A DNA stretch of 64,000 bases from Blastococcus mobilis (GTDB lineage: Bacteria; Actinomycetota; Actinomycetes; Mycobacteriales; Geodermatophilaceae): contig NZ_FZNO01000006.1 of NCBI RefSeq assembly GCF_900188025.1, positions 1 through 64,000 on the forward strand, read 5' to 3'. Below are positions 45,227-53,762 of the stretch, piece after piece; position 1 is the first letter of the stretch, and each line of letters starts with the position of its first letter. A program made the translations under genes and the position numbers. The notes beneath the pieces were generated by a model. It did no database searches. It saw only the letters and a list, made by a program, of their open reading frames with translations, and was not told the DNA's origin.

Positions 45227-46090
45227 CTAGGCGGCCGGTCGCTCCGGAGTGACCGTCACGGCCGGCGCCGCCTCCCGCGGGAGGGTGCCGACGGCATCGA
45301 TCTGTCCTGCCTGCTTCGCCGTCCGCTCGACCAGCCGCACGATCGTGTCCGGCCGGTCGGACTGCGGCGCGTGGCCGGCCGCCAGCAGCGGCCGGAAGCG
45401 CGACCCGGGGATCAGCGGCAGGTACCGGACGGTCTGTCCCATCGCGATCCAGTCCGCGGTGCCCTGCACGAGCAACACCGGGCAGTCGATGTGCCCCATG
45501 CCCCGCGGGACGTCGAGGAGCAGCGCCCACAGGAGGGTGCGCCACCAGTCGCGGGAGTCGGCGAAGCCTTCACGGGCCCCGATGGCCTCCTCGCGACTCG
45601 TCGACCACGGGCGGGTCTTCAGCGTGAGCAGCAGCGCCGTACGGCCTGGCGCGGACCGTGACAGGGCACTGATCAGCGGTGCGGCAGTACGGCCGACGAG
45701 CCGGGCAAGCGCCATCCCGGTCCCCTGGAAGACCCGCTCCGGCCAGATGTTCAGCCCGGACGGCGCGATGGACACCACGGACCGGGCGCGACCGCGCCGG
45801 GCCAGCTCGAGCGCCACGCGGGCGCCCAGGGAGTTGCCGAGCACGTGCACCCGGCCGACGTCCTCGGCGTCCAGCGTGCGCTCGACGGCGTCGGTGATCG
45901 CGGCGACCGTCGGACGCTCGTCCAGATGCCGGGACCGGCCGGCGCCTGGCAGGTCGACGTTGATCACGTCGAACCGCTCGGACAGGGCGGGGAGGACGGC
46001 GGTGAAGTCCCGGCGCGAGCTGCCCCAGCCGTGCAGCAGGAGAAGGGGCTCGCCCTTTCCGGAGCGGGTGCGGGACAGCGGTGCGATCAC
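45227..46090 (-). CDS. Alpha/beta-fold hydrolase
   Basis: A 287-residue serine hydrolase. The oxyanion region is LLLLHGWGSSRRDF, the nucleophile elbow VLGNSLGARVAL, the acid in VQGTADWIAMG, and the base in AAGHAPQSDRPD. The cap region (about 140-205) contains ALLLTLKTRPW. No signal peptide is present. The substrate is unknown; esterase, haloperoxidase-like or lipid hydrolase roles are all possible. Confidence 0.87.
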   Translation of the reverse strand: MIAPLSRTRSGKGEPLLLLHGWGSSRRDFTAVLPALSERFDVINVDLPGAGRSRHLDERPTVAAITDAVERTLDAEDVGRVHVLGNSLGARVALELARRGRARSVVSIAPSGLNIWPERVFQGTGMALARLVGRTAAPLISALSRSAPGRTALLLTLKTRPWSTSREEAIGAREGFADSRDWWRTLLWALLLDVPRGMGHIDCPVLLVQGTADWIAMGQTVRYLPLIPGSRFRPLLAAGHAPQSDRPDTIVRLVERTAKQAGQIDAVGTLPREAAPAVTVTPERPAA

Positions 46091-46192
46091 CGGCCACGGC
46101 TACCCGTGGGCCCGGACGGCGACGCCGTGAGCTCGCTCACGGGGCGGCGCCGGAGGCGAGGTGCGGCGCTCGCGGGCGGCAGGATGGCGGTC

Positions 46193-46639
46193 ATGAGTCA
46201 GGTCGTCGCCACCGCAGAACGAGTCGTCCGGGCCCCCGCCGCGCAAGTCCGTGCCGCGCTCGCCGATTACGAGGGGGCTCGCCGCCGGGCCCTGCCCGAG
46301 CAGTTCAGCGACTACCGCGTCGAGTCGGGCGGGCAGGGTGCGGGCACGCGCGTCCACTGGCGCTTCGCAGCGACGTCGAAGCGCGTGCGTGATCAGCTGA
46401 TGGTCGTCACCCAGCCCACGTCGGACACGCTCGTCGAGTCCGACGCCAACTCCTCCATGGTCACCACCTGGACGGTCCAGCCGGCCGACGAGGGGGTCTC
46501 GACGGTGCGGGTCCGGACGACCTGGAACGGTGCCGGCGGCATCGGCGGGTTCTTCGAGCGGACCTTCGCCCCCAAGGGCCTGCGGCGGGTGTACGACCAG
46601 CTCATCGAACGGTTGGACGCCGAGCTCGCCGCACGCTGA
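46193..46639 (+). CDS. SRPBCC family protein
   Basis: A 148-residue START/SRPBCC fold protein. It opens SQVVATAERVVRAPAAQVRA, then has GAGTRVHWRFAATSKRVRDQ and a C-terminal helix RRVYDQLIERLDAEL. These proteins bind hydrophobic ligands or act as polyketide cyclase relatives. ATG 46193 follows CAGGAT at seven bases. It is 55 bp before the sirtuin gene, which has its own -10. Confidence 0.85.
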   Translation: MSQVVATAERVVRAPAAQVRAALADYEGARRRALPEQFSDYRVESGGQGAGTRVHWRFAATSKRVRDQLMVVTQPTSDTLVESDANSSMVTTWTVQPADEGVSTVRVRTTWNGAGGIGGFFERTFAPKGLRRVYDQLIERLDAELAAR

Positions 46640-46694
46640 CTCCCCGGCCGCCCGACTCCCGGCACGAGCGGCGATCGGAGGGGACGATGGCCCG

Positions 46695-47546
46695 GTGACC
46701 GCCGTGCCCACCGCGCGCCAGGACGCCGGGATCGACGCGCTGGCCGAACTGCTGGCCGACGGCGACGTCGTCGTCCTCTCGGGCGCCGGCCTGTCGACCG
46801 ACTCCGGCATCCCCGACTACCGGGGCGCCACCGGCAGCCTGCGCCGGCACACGCCCATGACGTACCAGACCTTCACCCGCGACCCACGCGGACGGCACCG
46901 CTACTGGGCCCGCAGCTTCGTCGGGTGGCGGCAGATCCGCGGAGCCCGGCCGAACGACGGCCACCGGGCGGTGGGAGAGCTGCAGTCCGCCGGCCTGGTG
47001 GGCGGCGTCATCACCCAGAACGTCGACGGGCTGCACCAGGCCGGGGGCGCGACCGGCGTCGTCGAACTGCACGGCGGTCTGGACCGCACGGTCTGCCTCA
47101 ACTGCGGCGACGTCGCCGGACGGGCAGAACTGGACGAGCGGCTGCAGGCGGCGAACCCGCACTTCGGGCCGCGCACCGACGAGATCAACCCCGACGGCGA
47201 CGCCGAGCTGCCCGACGAGGTGCTCGACGGGTTCGTCATGGTCGGCTGCCTCGCCTGCGGGGAGGGCCCGCTCAAGCCGGACGTGGTCTTCTTCGGCGAG
47301 ACCGTGCCCCGCGACCGGGTCGAGCACTGCTTCGGGCTGGTGGAGAAGGCCGGCAGCCTGCTGGTCCTCGGCTCCTCGCTGACGGTCATGAGCGGCTACC
47401 GGTTCGTGCTGCGCGCGGCGAAGCTCGGGATCCCGGTGGGGATCGTGAACGTCGGCCCCACCCGCGGCGACGCGAAGGCCGACGTCCGCGTCGACGCCCC
47501 GCTGGGGGAGGTCCTCCCCGCGCTCGCCGCCCGCCTCGCCGGATGA
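46695..47546 (+). CDS. Sir2 family NAD-dependent protein deacylase
   Basis: A 283-residue sirtuin. The NAD-binding motifs are LSGAGLSTDSGIPDYRG, TQNVDGLHQ and GSSLTVMSGYRF. The catalytic His is in VVELHGGL and the zinc cysteines in CLNCGD and CLACGE. It removes acyl groups from lysines with NAD. GACGAT six bases before GTG 46695 supports a leaderless start. Confidence 0.93.
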   Translation: MTAVPTARQDAGIDALAELLADGDVVVLSGAGLSTDSGIPDYRGATGSLRRHTPMTYQTFTRDPRGRHRYWARSFVGWRQIRGARPNDGHRAVGELQSAGLVGGVITQNVDGLHQAGGATGVVELHGGLDRTVCLNCGDVAGRAELDERLQAANPHFGPRTDEINPDGDAELPDEVLDGFVMVGCLACGEGPLKPDVVFFGETVPRDRVEHCFGLVEKAGSLLVLGSSLTVMSGYRFVLRAAKLGIPVGIVNVGPTRGDAKADVRVDAPLGEVLPALAARLAG

Positions 47547-47590
47547 GCTGATCCGGCGCCGCCTCCCGGTCTGCCCGAGACTGGCGGGCG

Positions 47591-48508
47591 ATGCAGACCT
47601 TCCTGCCCGTCGCCGACTTCGCCGCGAGCGCCCGGCTGCTGGACTCACCGCGCCTCGGGAAGCAGCGGGTGGAGACCCTCCAGGTGCTGCGCGCCCTCGA
47701 ACTGCCCGACTACGGCTGGGCCTCGCACCCGGTGGTCCGGATGTGGCGCGGCCGCACCCCGGGCCTGGTGGCGTACGGCCTGGCGATGGTCCGGGTCTGG
47801 CGGGAGCGGGGTTTCGCCGACACCACGGAGACGCTGATCGGGGAGTTCGCGCCGGACGTCGTCGGCCTCCCGCAGGAGGCGCTCGCCGGTGCCGGGCTGT
47901 TGCCGTCCTGGCTCGGGGACGAGCAGCTGCACCGGTCGCACCGGTCCAACCTCATCGCGAAGGACCCCGGCTTCTACCGGCACCGGTTCGCCGAGCTGTT
48001 CGGTCCCGAGCCCGACGACCTGCCCTACGTCTGGCCCGAGTCCGACGACGTCCCGCCCGCGCCGGAGCCTGACGGCGTCCGGGTGTGGGTGGTCCGGCCG
48101 CGGGCCCACGGCGAGCTCGGCGCCTGCCTGGCCGCCGGGGTCGTCGGCCTCGGCACCCAGTCCGGGATCGACGTCGACGCGACCGGACTGGCCCCTGCCG
48201 AGCTCCGGGCCCTGTCCAAGGAGCTGTCCGGACGTCGCCCGGCCAAGGACCTCCGCCAGCTGTCGGCCTTCCTCGACGAGATCGCACCTGGCGACCCCGT
48301 CGCGCTGCCGATCGAGCGCGGTGCCGGTCTGCTGCTCGGGGAGATCGTCGGCGGCTACCTGTTCCAGGGGCGCGAGCTGCTCCCGCATCGGCGCCCGGCC
48401 CGCTGGGACCGGGTGGTCCCGCGGTCCGCCGCATTGCCGCCGGCCATCCTGCAGGACCCTCGCGCCCTCTTCCGGGTCACGCTGGATCCGGGCGTCCTCG
48501 CCGCCTGA
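47591..48508 (+). CDS. MSMEG_6728-type DNA glycosylase-like protein with EVE/Mrr-N-like domain
   Basis: A 305-residue protein. Residues 1-150 match the MSMEG_6728/pyrimidine-dimer glycosylase-like family (MQTFLPVADFAASARLLDSP, LGKQRVETLQVLRAL, HRSHRSNLIAKDPGFY). Residues 165-305 form a second domain with VRVWVVRPRAHGELGACL, LRQLSAFLDEIAPGDPVALP and a HRRPARWDRVVPR end, resembling EVE/Mrr-N-type modified-base readers. A lesion- or modified-base-directed enzyme is plausible. The second domain call is pattern-based and less sure. The start is ATG 47591, 44 bp after the sirtuin. Confidence 0.72.
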   Translation: MQTFLPVADFAASARLLDSPRLGKQRVETLQVLRALELPDYGWASHPVVRMWRGRTPGLVAYGLAMVRVWRERGFADTTETLIGEFAPDVVGLPQEALAGAGLLPSWLGDEQLHRSHRSNLIAKDPGFYRHRFAELFGPEPDDLPYVWPESDDVPPAPEPDGVRVWVVRPRAHGELGACLAAGVVGLGTQSGIDVDATGLAPAELRALSKELSGRRPAKDLRQLSAFLDEIAPGDPVALPIERGAGLLLGEIVGGYLFQGRELLPHRRPARWDRVVPRSAALPPAILQDPRALFRVTLDPGVLAA

Positions 48509-48582
48509 CCCTCAGCCGGCCAGCGCCGCGGCCAGCGCCACCGCCCGGACGGCGGCGATGGCGTCGGTGACCCTGGTTTCTC

Positions 48583-49002
48583 TCACGCGCCGGGCAGTGG
48601 GACGTTTTGCAGCCGCACCTGTCCGCGGGCGACGAGCCTGCCGTCGTCGGCGCGTGTGAGCAGCACCTGCCACAGCTGGAGAGTGCGTCCCTGCTGGATC
48701 GGTTCGGCGACGACGTCGAGGCGTCCGGCGGTCATCGGACGGAGGAAGTCGCTGTTGTTGTTCACGCCGACGGCGAACTGGCCGCGCTCCTGGACTGCAG
48801 CGCTCGCCCCGATGCTGGCTGCCGACTCCACGACCGAGCAGTACAGGCCGCCGTGGACGACCCCCCAAGGCGTGTGCTGGTCGGCCCCCACGTCGACGTG
48901 GCCCCTCACCCGGGAGCCGCCGGCTTCGGTCACCTCAAACTTCATCGCTGCCACGAACGGGCTGGCGGCGGCCAGATCGACCGACGGCAGTTCAGCGCTC
49001 AT
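48583..49002 (-). CDS. PaaI-like hotdog-fold thioesterase
   Basis: A 139-residue hotdog thioesterase. The key stretch is TPWGVVHGGLYCSVVESAAS, with the HGG motif, followed by GVNNNSDFLRPMTAGRL and GRTLQLWQVLLTRADDGRLVA. It hydrolyses acyl-CoA esters such as those of aromatic or fatty acids. ATG 49002 overlaps the VOC gene stop (ATGA), so the two are coupled. Confidence 0.9.
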   Translation of the reverse strand: MSAELPSVDLAAASPFVAAMKFEVTEAGGSRVRGHVDVGADQHTPWGVVHGGLYCSVVESAASIGASAAVQERGQFAVGVNNNSDFLRPMTAGRLDVVAEPIQQGRTLQLWQVLLTRADDGRLVARGQVRLQNVPLPGA

Positions 49003-49355
49003 GCGTCCCACACCAGGCAGAAGGGGTGACCGACGGGGTCCGCGTACACGCGGAAGTCACCGCCCCCACCGGGCAGTCTGCGGGCGCCCAGCGCCAGGAC
49101 CTTCGGTTCGGCCTCATCGACGTCGGCGACGCGGATGTCGAGGTGGAACTGCTGGGGGCGCGCCGGGTCCGGCCAGTCGGGAGGCTGCAGGTCGGGCGCC
49201 TGCTGGAAGGCGATCCGGTACCCGGCGCCGGTGACGACGACCCAGTCGTCGCCGGGCGATCCCTTCACGTCCATACCCAGGAGCTGGGCGTAGAAGCCGG
49301 CGAGCGCGTGGGCGTCGGGCGCGTCGATGACGACGGAGTGCAGCTGTCCGATCAT
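48999..49355 (-). CDS. VOC family protein
   Basis: A 118-residue vicinal oxygen chelate protein. It opens QLHSVVIDAPDAHALAGFYA, has GYRIAFQQAPDLQPPDWPD with FHLDIRV, and ends RVYADPVGHPFCLVW. CAGGAT six bases before ATG 49355 is a leaderless -10. It leads a two-gene operon with the hotdog thioesterase. No catalytic role can be assigned. Confidence 0.88.
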   Translation of the reverse strand: MIGQLHSVVIDAPDAHALAGFYAQLLGMDVKGSPGDDWVVVTGAGYRIAFQQAPDLQPPDWPDPARPQQFHLDIRVADVDEAEPKVLALGARRLPGGGGDFRVYADPVGHPFCLVWDA

Positions 49356-49472
49356 GAGACCATCCTGGCTGGGCGGTCCGGCCGCCGACAGCCGGCATGC
49401 GGCCGAGGTCCGCCGCGTTCCGGTCAGTCGGGCGGTGTGGTCGGCTCCGGGGCGGTACCGGAGGATCGGGAC

Positions 49473-50174
49473 GTGCCCTCCGCGACCACACCCCAGCTCG
49501 GCTCCCTGACCTGGCTGCCCGCCGGCGACCGGCCCGAACTGCTGGCAGCGCCCGTCGCGGCAGCGCTGGCGCAGCTGGACGGGGCGGCCTGGGTGGCCGA
49601 GATCGACGACGACCTCGCCGACACCGCCGCGTTCAGCGAGGCCTACGGGGTGCCGCTGGAGGCGTCGGCCAACTGCGTGGTCGTCGCCGCCCGGCGGGCC
49701 GGGCAGACCACCCTCGCCGCATGCGTCGTCCTCGCCACCACCCGCGCCGACGTCAACGGGCTGGTGCGGCGGCACCTCGACGCCCGGAAGGCTTCCTTCG
49801 CCCCCCAGGACGTCGCGGTCGCCGAGTCCGGGATGGCCTTCGGGGGCATCACACCGGTCGGGTTGCCCGCGGGCTGGCCGGTGCTCGTCGACCCGGCGGT
49901 GGCGGCCGCGGACCTCGTCGTCATCGGCTCGGGCACGCGGGGCAGCAAGCTGGCCGTGCCGGGCGTGGCCCTGGCGGCGCTGCCCGCCGCGGAGGTGCTC
50001 GAGGGGCTGGGCCGGCCGCTGGCTCCGCAGCCGGGCGCGCCCGTGGTCCCAGCGGCCCGCTCGCTGCGGGCGCCGGACGACAGCGACGTCGGCTGGGGCG
50101 AACGGCCGGGTGACCCGTCCGACGACGATCGCCGTTACCTGGAGGACCGGCCGCCGCACTGGGGCAGCGACTGA
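49473..50174 (+). CDS. YbaK/EbsC-type aminoacyl-tRNA deacylase domain protein with C-terminal tail
   Basis: A 233-residue protein. The YbaK/EbsC domain (about 30-180) shows FSEAYGVPLEASANCVVVAA, RHLDARKASFAPQD and MAFGGITPVGLPAGWPVLVD. Such proteins clear mischarged tRNA, usually Cys- or Ala-tRNA(Pro). The C-terminal tail carries DSDVGWGE and DRPPHWGSD, an acidic-aromatic motif found on many unrelated actinobacterial proteins. GAGGAT six bases before GTG 49473 fits a leaderless start. Confidence 0.87.
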   Translation: MPSATTPQLGSLTWLPAGDRPELLAAPVAAALAQLDGAAWVAEIDDDLADTAAFSEAYGVPLEASANCVVVAARRAGQTTLAACVVLATTRADVNGLVRRHLDARKASFAPQDVAVAESGMAFGGITPVGLPAGWPVLVDPAVAAADLVVIGSGTRGSKLAVPGVALAALPAAEVLEGLGRPLAPQPGAPVVPAARSLRAPDDSDVGWGERPGDPSDDDRRYLEDRPPHWGSD

Positions 50175-50178
50175 CCCG

Positions 50179-50616
50179 TCAGAGCTGCCCGGGCAGCGTC
50201 GTCGTGCCCGGCCCGGACGGGTCCTGGCCGGGGCCCCGCCCCTGCTCGGCACGGAGCAGGTCGCGGATCTCCACCAGCAGCTCGACCTGCGTCGGGGCGA
50301 CCGGGCCCGCTTCTTCACCCCGCTTGCGCCGCTCGAGGATCAGCTTCATCGGCAGGACGACCACGAAGTACACGACCGTCGCGGTCAGCACGAAGGTCAG
50401 CAGGGAGTTCAGGAAATCGCCCCACGCGAAGGTCTGACCGTCGACCACGAAGGACCCACCGGTCCGCCCGCCGCCACCGACCAGCCCGATCAGCGGCCGG
50501 AGGAACGACTCCGTGAACGACGTGACGACTCCTGTGAACGCGGCGCCGATGACCACGGCGACGGCCAGGTCGACCACGTTGCCGCGGAGCAGGAAGTCCT
50601 TGAAGCCCTTGATCAT
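50179..50616 (-). CDS. mscL: Large-conductance mechanosensitive channel
   Basis: A 145-residue MscL. The N-terminal amphipathic helix and TM1 read KGFKDFLLRGNVVDLAVAVV, followed by GAAFTGVVTSF. TM2 is FLNSLLTFVLTATVVYFVVV. The C-terminal helix is VELLVEIRDLLRAEQ. It opens under membrane tension to release solutes on osmotic downshock. ATG 50616 with an upstream GGATGA is the conserved start. Confidence 0.95.
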   Translation of the reverse strand: MIKGFKDFLLRGNVVDLAVAVVIGAAFTGVVTSFTESFLRPLIGLVGGGGRTGGSFVVDGQTFAWGDFLNSLLTFVLTATVVYFVVVLPMKLILERRKRGEEAGPVAPTQVELLVEIRDLLRAEQGRGPGQDPSGPGTTTLPGQL

Positions 50617-50667
50617 GGATTCATCCAGCCACACCACGGCTGCGGCGGTCACAGGGCGGGCGGCGTG

Positions 50668-51288
50668 TCACGGCGGTGGCAGGCTGAGCGTCAGCGTCGC
50701 GGTGGTGGACGTCGCGGCGAGCCGGGCCGCGGTCGCTCCGTCGACGGCGAGGAGGAGCAGCCCGCCGGCTGGTTCCTCACCCCCGGGCGTGGCCAGGACG
50801 AGCGCCGCGTCGGCGACCACGTCGGCGGTGGCGGCGTCTGGCGGCGTGGCCAGCACATCCACGCGGTCGCCGGCGCGGACCAGCGCGGCCACCGCGAGGT
50901 CGGCCAGCCGGACGGGTGCCGCGACCTGACCGTCGGGCAGCAGCGCGGTCAGGCCGGCCCCCACCAGCCGGACGTCGGTGACCGGCTCGCCGGCGCGCAG
51001 GCCGCCGGCCAGCACCCGTCCGATGAGTGCAGCCGGCTCCGCGGCGACGCCCGCCGGGACCAGCCCGGAGGGGAAGCGGGCGAGGGACAGGTCGGCCGCG
51101 GTCAGGACCGCGCCGGGAGGGAGATGGGTGGCGGCCACGGTCACCGGCACATCAGCGGGCTCCTCGGCGGCGGCCGTCCGAGGGGCCGGACGCAGGGCGA
51201 GGACGAGGGCCACCGCCGCCAGCAGCGCGGCGGCGGCCCGACGGGCGGTGTGCACGGGCGAACGGGGACGGCGGAAGCGGGGCACCAC
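50668..51288 (-). CDS. SAF-domain (CpaB/RcpC-like) membrane-anchored protein
   Basis: A 206-residue protein. A short basic N-terminus and one hydrophobic helix (about 14-32) precede a SAF domain with VAATHLPPGAVLTAADLSLA and GRVLAGGLRAGEPVTDVRL. The C-terminal half has VRAGDRVDVLATPP. CpaB-type proteins belong to Flp pilus assembly, but no pilus genes are seen here, so the role is open. Two GTG codons at 51288 and 51285 are possible starts. Confidence 0.78.
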   Translation of the reverse strand: MVPRFRRPRSPVHTARRAAAALLAAVALVLALRPAPRTAAAEEPADVPVTVAATHLPPGAVLTAADLSLARFPSGLVPAGVAAEPAALIGRVLAGGLRAGEPVTDVRLVGAGLTALLPDGQVAAPVRLADLAVAALVRAGDRVDVLATPPDAATADVVADAALVLATPGGEEPAGGLLLLAVDGATAARLAATSTTATLTLSLPPP

Positions 51289-51391
51289 CCGAGCCTGACG
51301 GCCCGGCCCGCCGGCCCGGGGCGAACGCGTCAGGTTGTGGACGGGAGCGCAGGGTGTGGACGGCGGGGACGGGCCCCGGTGGGGGAAGTCG

Positions 51392-51721
51392 TCAGTTCGC
51401 GGCCTTCGACCCACCCGAGGCCGACGAGGTCGTGGCGGCGGGGGTGGCGGAGGAGCTCTCCTTCGACGACGACGAGGAGGACCCGTTGGACGAGGACGAC
51501 CCGTTGGACGAGGAGGTGCTCTCGGCGGCCGAGGAGGACTTGCGGCTGTCGGTCCGGTAGAAGCCCGAGCCCTTGAAGACCACGCCGACCGAGCCGTAAA
51601 CCTTGCGCACGGGCGCGCCGCACTCCGGGCACTGGCTCACGGGAGCGTCGCTGAAGGACTGCACGACCTCGAACTCGTGCTTGTCCTCAGGATTGGTGCA
51701 GGCGTACTGGTACGTGGGCAC
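51392..51721 (-). CDS. ruc: FmdB-type zinc-ribbon protein, Ruc-like redox-regulated chaperone
   Basis: A 109-residue homologue of mycobacterial Rv0991c/Ruc, a chaperone switched on by oxidation. The N-terminal FmdB zinc ribbon is followed by VGVVFKGSGFYRTDSRKSS and a disordered Ser/Asn/Gly-rich tail. One ligand of the ribbon differs: the first CXXC is replaced by Cys8-X6-His15, while Cys31 and Cys34 are kept. GTG 51721 is chosen. A CIRCE-like element 38 bp upstream fits the known HrcA control of the mycobacterial gene. Confidence 0.88.
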   Translation of the reverse strand: MPTYQYACTNPEDKHEFEVVQSFSDAPVSQCPECGAPVRKVYGSVGVVFKGSGFYRTDSRKSSSAAESTSSSNGSSSSNGSSSSSSKESSSATPAATTSSASGGSKAAN

Positions 51722-51758
51722 GGCGATGGCTCCTGGTGCTGCGGGGGTCAATGCCGGG

Positions 51759-51785
51759 CTGGCACTCTCGCCCGACGACTGCCAA
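51759..51785 (-). promoter_or_regulatory. CIRCE-like HrcA operator upstream of ruc
   Basis: On the minus strand the arms are TTGGCAGTC and GAGTGCCAG with a 9-bp spacer. The right arm fits actinobacterial CIRCE elements perfectly; the left has one mismatch. It lies just upstream of ruc, as in Mycobacterium tuberculosis, where HrcA represses Rv0991c. Confidence 0.72.
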
Positions 51786-51987
51786 TGATGCGCCATCGAG
51801 CCACCGGGCGTCCACGTCTGTGTGCGAGTGGCCCCCTTGCGCGCTCGATGAGGGTGACCGCGAAGCCCGCGTCGGCCTGGACTGCGGGCGCGAGGGCCGG
51901 AGTGCGCCGGGGCGAGGGCGAGTACCTGAAGGTGCCGGCCGTTCGCAGAGTCAGACCGGGCGGTCGCCTTCACGCTCATCGCCATCC

Positions 51988-52007
51988 CCGCCCCCATCGG
52001 GGCGGGC
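51988..52007. terminator. Hairpin after the AidB-like gene
   Basis: CCCGCCCC-CATC-GGGGCGGG is a perfect 8-bp GC stem with a four-base loop, eight bases beyond the stop of the acyl-CoA dehydrogenase. There is no T-run, which is usual in high-GC actinobacteria. Confidence 0.7.
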
Positions 52008-52015
52008 AGTGCGTC

Positions 52016-53689
52016 TCAGTCGAGCCGGGCGTAGTCGATGATCGCCTGGTAGTCCACGCCGCGCAGGGTGCCGTAGCCAGGACCCCACCCGGCGCCCAGG
52101 CGCGAGGCGATGAACGCGTCCGCCACCACGGTCGGGGCGCGCTGCACCAGCAGGCTGGCCTGCACGGCGAGCGCGATCTTGGTGACCAGGTAGCGGGTGG
52201 TGTCCTCGGGGGCGGTGATGAGCTCGTCGATCTCGGTCAGCGCGGCGGCCAGGAGCGGGTGTTCGCCGGCGACCGGGCGGATCTCGTCGAGGACGGGCTC
52301 GATGGCCTTCGGCTGGCGGGCCAGGACGCGGCCGACGTCCATGACCATCATGTTCGAGGTGCCCTCCCAGATCGCGTTCAGCGGGGCCTCGCGGTAGTAC
52401 CGCGGGCAGGGGTGCTCCTCGATGTAGGCATTGCCGCCGATGGACTGGATGACCTCCTCGGTGACGCCGGAGACGCGGCGGCAGTTCCAGAACTTCGCCA
52501 CCGGGGTGAGCAGGCGGCTGACCAGAGCCTCGGAGACGTCGCCCTGGTGGTCCTCGGCGTGGGCGACGCGGAAGCCGAGGTGGGCCGCGCCGGCCCACTC
52601 CAGGGCGAGGTCGGCCAGCACCGGTGCCTGGATCGGCAGATGGGACAGCGGGGCGCCGAAGGCGGTCCGGTAGTCGTTGTAGTGCAGCGCCTGCGACAGC
52701 GCGGCGCGCATGAGGCCGGCGGAGCCGACGGCGAAGTCCAGGCGGGTGTGCTCGGCCGAGGACAGGATGGTGCGGATGCCCTTGCCCTCCTCGCCGACGA
52801 GGTAGGCGACGGTGTCGTGGTACTCGATCTCGGAGGAGGCGTTGGCCTTGTTGCCGAGCTTGTCCTTGAGGCGGTTGATCTTGATGTTGTTGAGGCGGCC
52901 GTCCGGGAGCCGGCGGGGGATCAGCAGGCAGGACACGCCGCCCTCGGTCTGCGCGACGGTGAGGTAGACGTCGGACATCGGGACCGATGCGAACCACTTG
53001 TGGCCGTTGACCAGGTAGGTCTCGCCCGGTCCGCGCTTGCCGACGGGACGGGCGACGGTGACGTTCGCGCGCAGGTCGGAGCCGCCCTGCTTCTCGGTCA
53101 TGAAGTAGCCGATGGTGCCGGAGGACTTCTTCTGGCCGATCGGGACGTCCGCGGGGTCGTACGCCTCCGCGGCGATGGCCTCGGCGAACGGGGCGAACTC
53201 CGGCTGGCTGCGCAGCACCGGGATGGAGGCGTAGGCCATGCCGAGCGGGCAGGCGGTGGAGCCGTCGACCTGGTTCCACAGGTAGGACAGGACCGCGCGC
53301 GCCGAGTGCGCGCCCGGCTGGTCGGCCGTCCACGCCAGGGAGTGCACGCCGGAGCCGAAGCCGAGGCCCATCAGCTCGTGGTAGGCGGGGTGGAAGTCGA
53401 CGTCGTAGATCTCGTTGCCCACGCGGTCGAGGGTCCGCAGCTCGGGGGTGTGCCGCTGCGCGTCGCGGGCTGCCTTGAGGACCTTCGGGTCCCACACGCG
53501 GGAGCCGAGCGTGCTGGCCCGCTCCCGGGCCCAGGGTGCGTAGCGGGCGATGACGGCGGTGGCGATCTTGTCCCGGTCGAACGCGTTCACGTCGTTGAGG
53601 TCCGGCACCAGGTTCTCCGGGACCGGACGCTGACGGGTGAAGTCGTCGGGGCGGACCTCGGCGTGGGTCGCGCTGGTCGTGAGGGTCAT
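52016..53689 (-). CDS. AidB-like acyl-CoA dehydrogenase
   Basis: A 557-residue flavoprotein of the AidB subgroup. It has FFMT-type and flavin-site segments (YFMTEKQGGSDLRANVT, NGHKWFASVPMSD), the TPVAKFWNCRRV helix and the C-terminal IQSIGGNAYIEEHP then IWEGTSNMMVMDV. AidB proteins bind DNA and limit alkylation damage; acyl-CoA oxidation activity is often weak. ATG 53689 follows GAGGAAGGA. The TetR gene is 73 bp upstream on the same strand and is probably its regulator. Confidence 0.93.
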   Translation of the reverse strand: MTLTTSATHAEVRPDDFTRQRPVPENLVPDLNDVNAFDRDKIATAVIARYAPWARERASTLGSRVWDPKVLKAARDAQRHTPELRTLDRVGNEIYDVDFHPAYHELMGLGFGSGVHSLAWTADQPGAHSARAVLSYLWNQVDGSTACPLGMAYASIPVLRSQPEFAPFAEAIAAEAYDPADVPIGQKKSSGTIGYFMTEKQGGSDLRANVTVARPVGKRGPGETYLVNGHKWFASVPMSDVYLTVAQTEGGVSCLLIPRRLPDGRLNNIKINRLKDKLGNKANASSEIEYHDTVAYLVGEEGKGIRTILSSAEHTRLDFAVGSAGLMRAALSQALHYNDYRTAFGAPLSHLPIQAPVLADLALEWAGAAHLGFRVAHAEDHQGDVSEALVSRLLTPVAKFWNCRRVSGVTEEVIQSIGGNAYIEEHPCPRYYREAPLNAIWEGTSNMMVMDVGRVLARQPKAIEPVLDEIRPVAGEHPLLAAALTEIDELITAPEDTTRYLVTKIALAVQASLLVQRAPTVVADAFIASRLGAGWGPGYGTLRGVDYQAIIDYARLD

Positions 53690-53762
53690 CGCGGTTCCTT
53701 CCTCGCCCATCGGTGTCGCCCGCCGGGCTCTCAGGGGCCGGATCAGGTGCCGGACATGGGTG

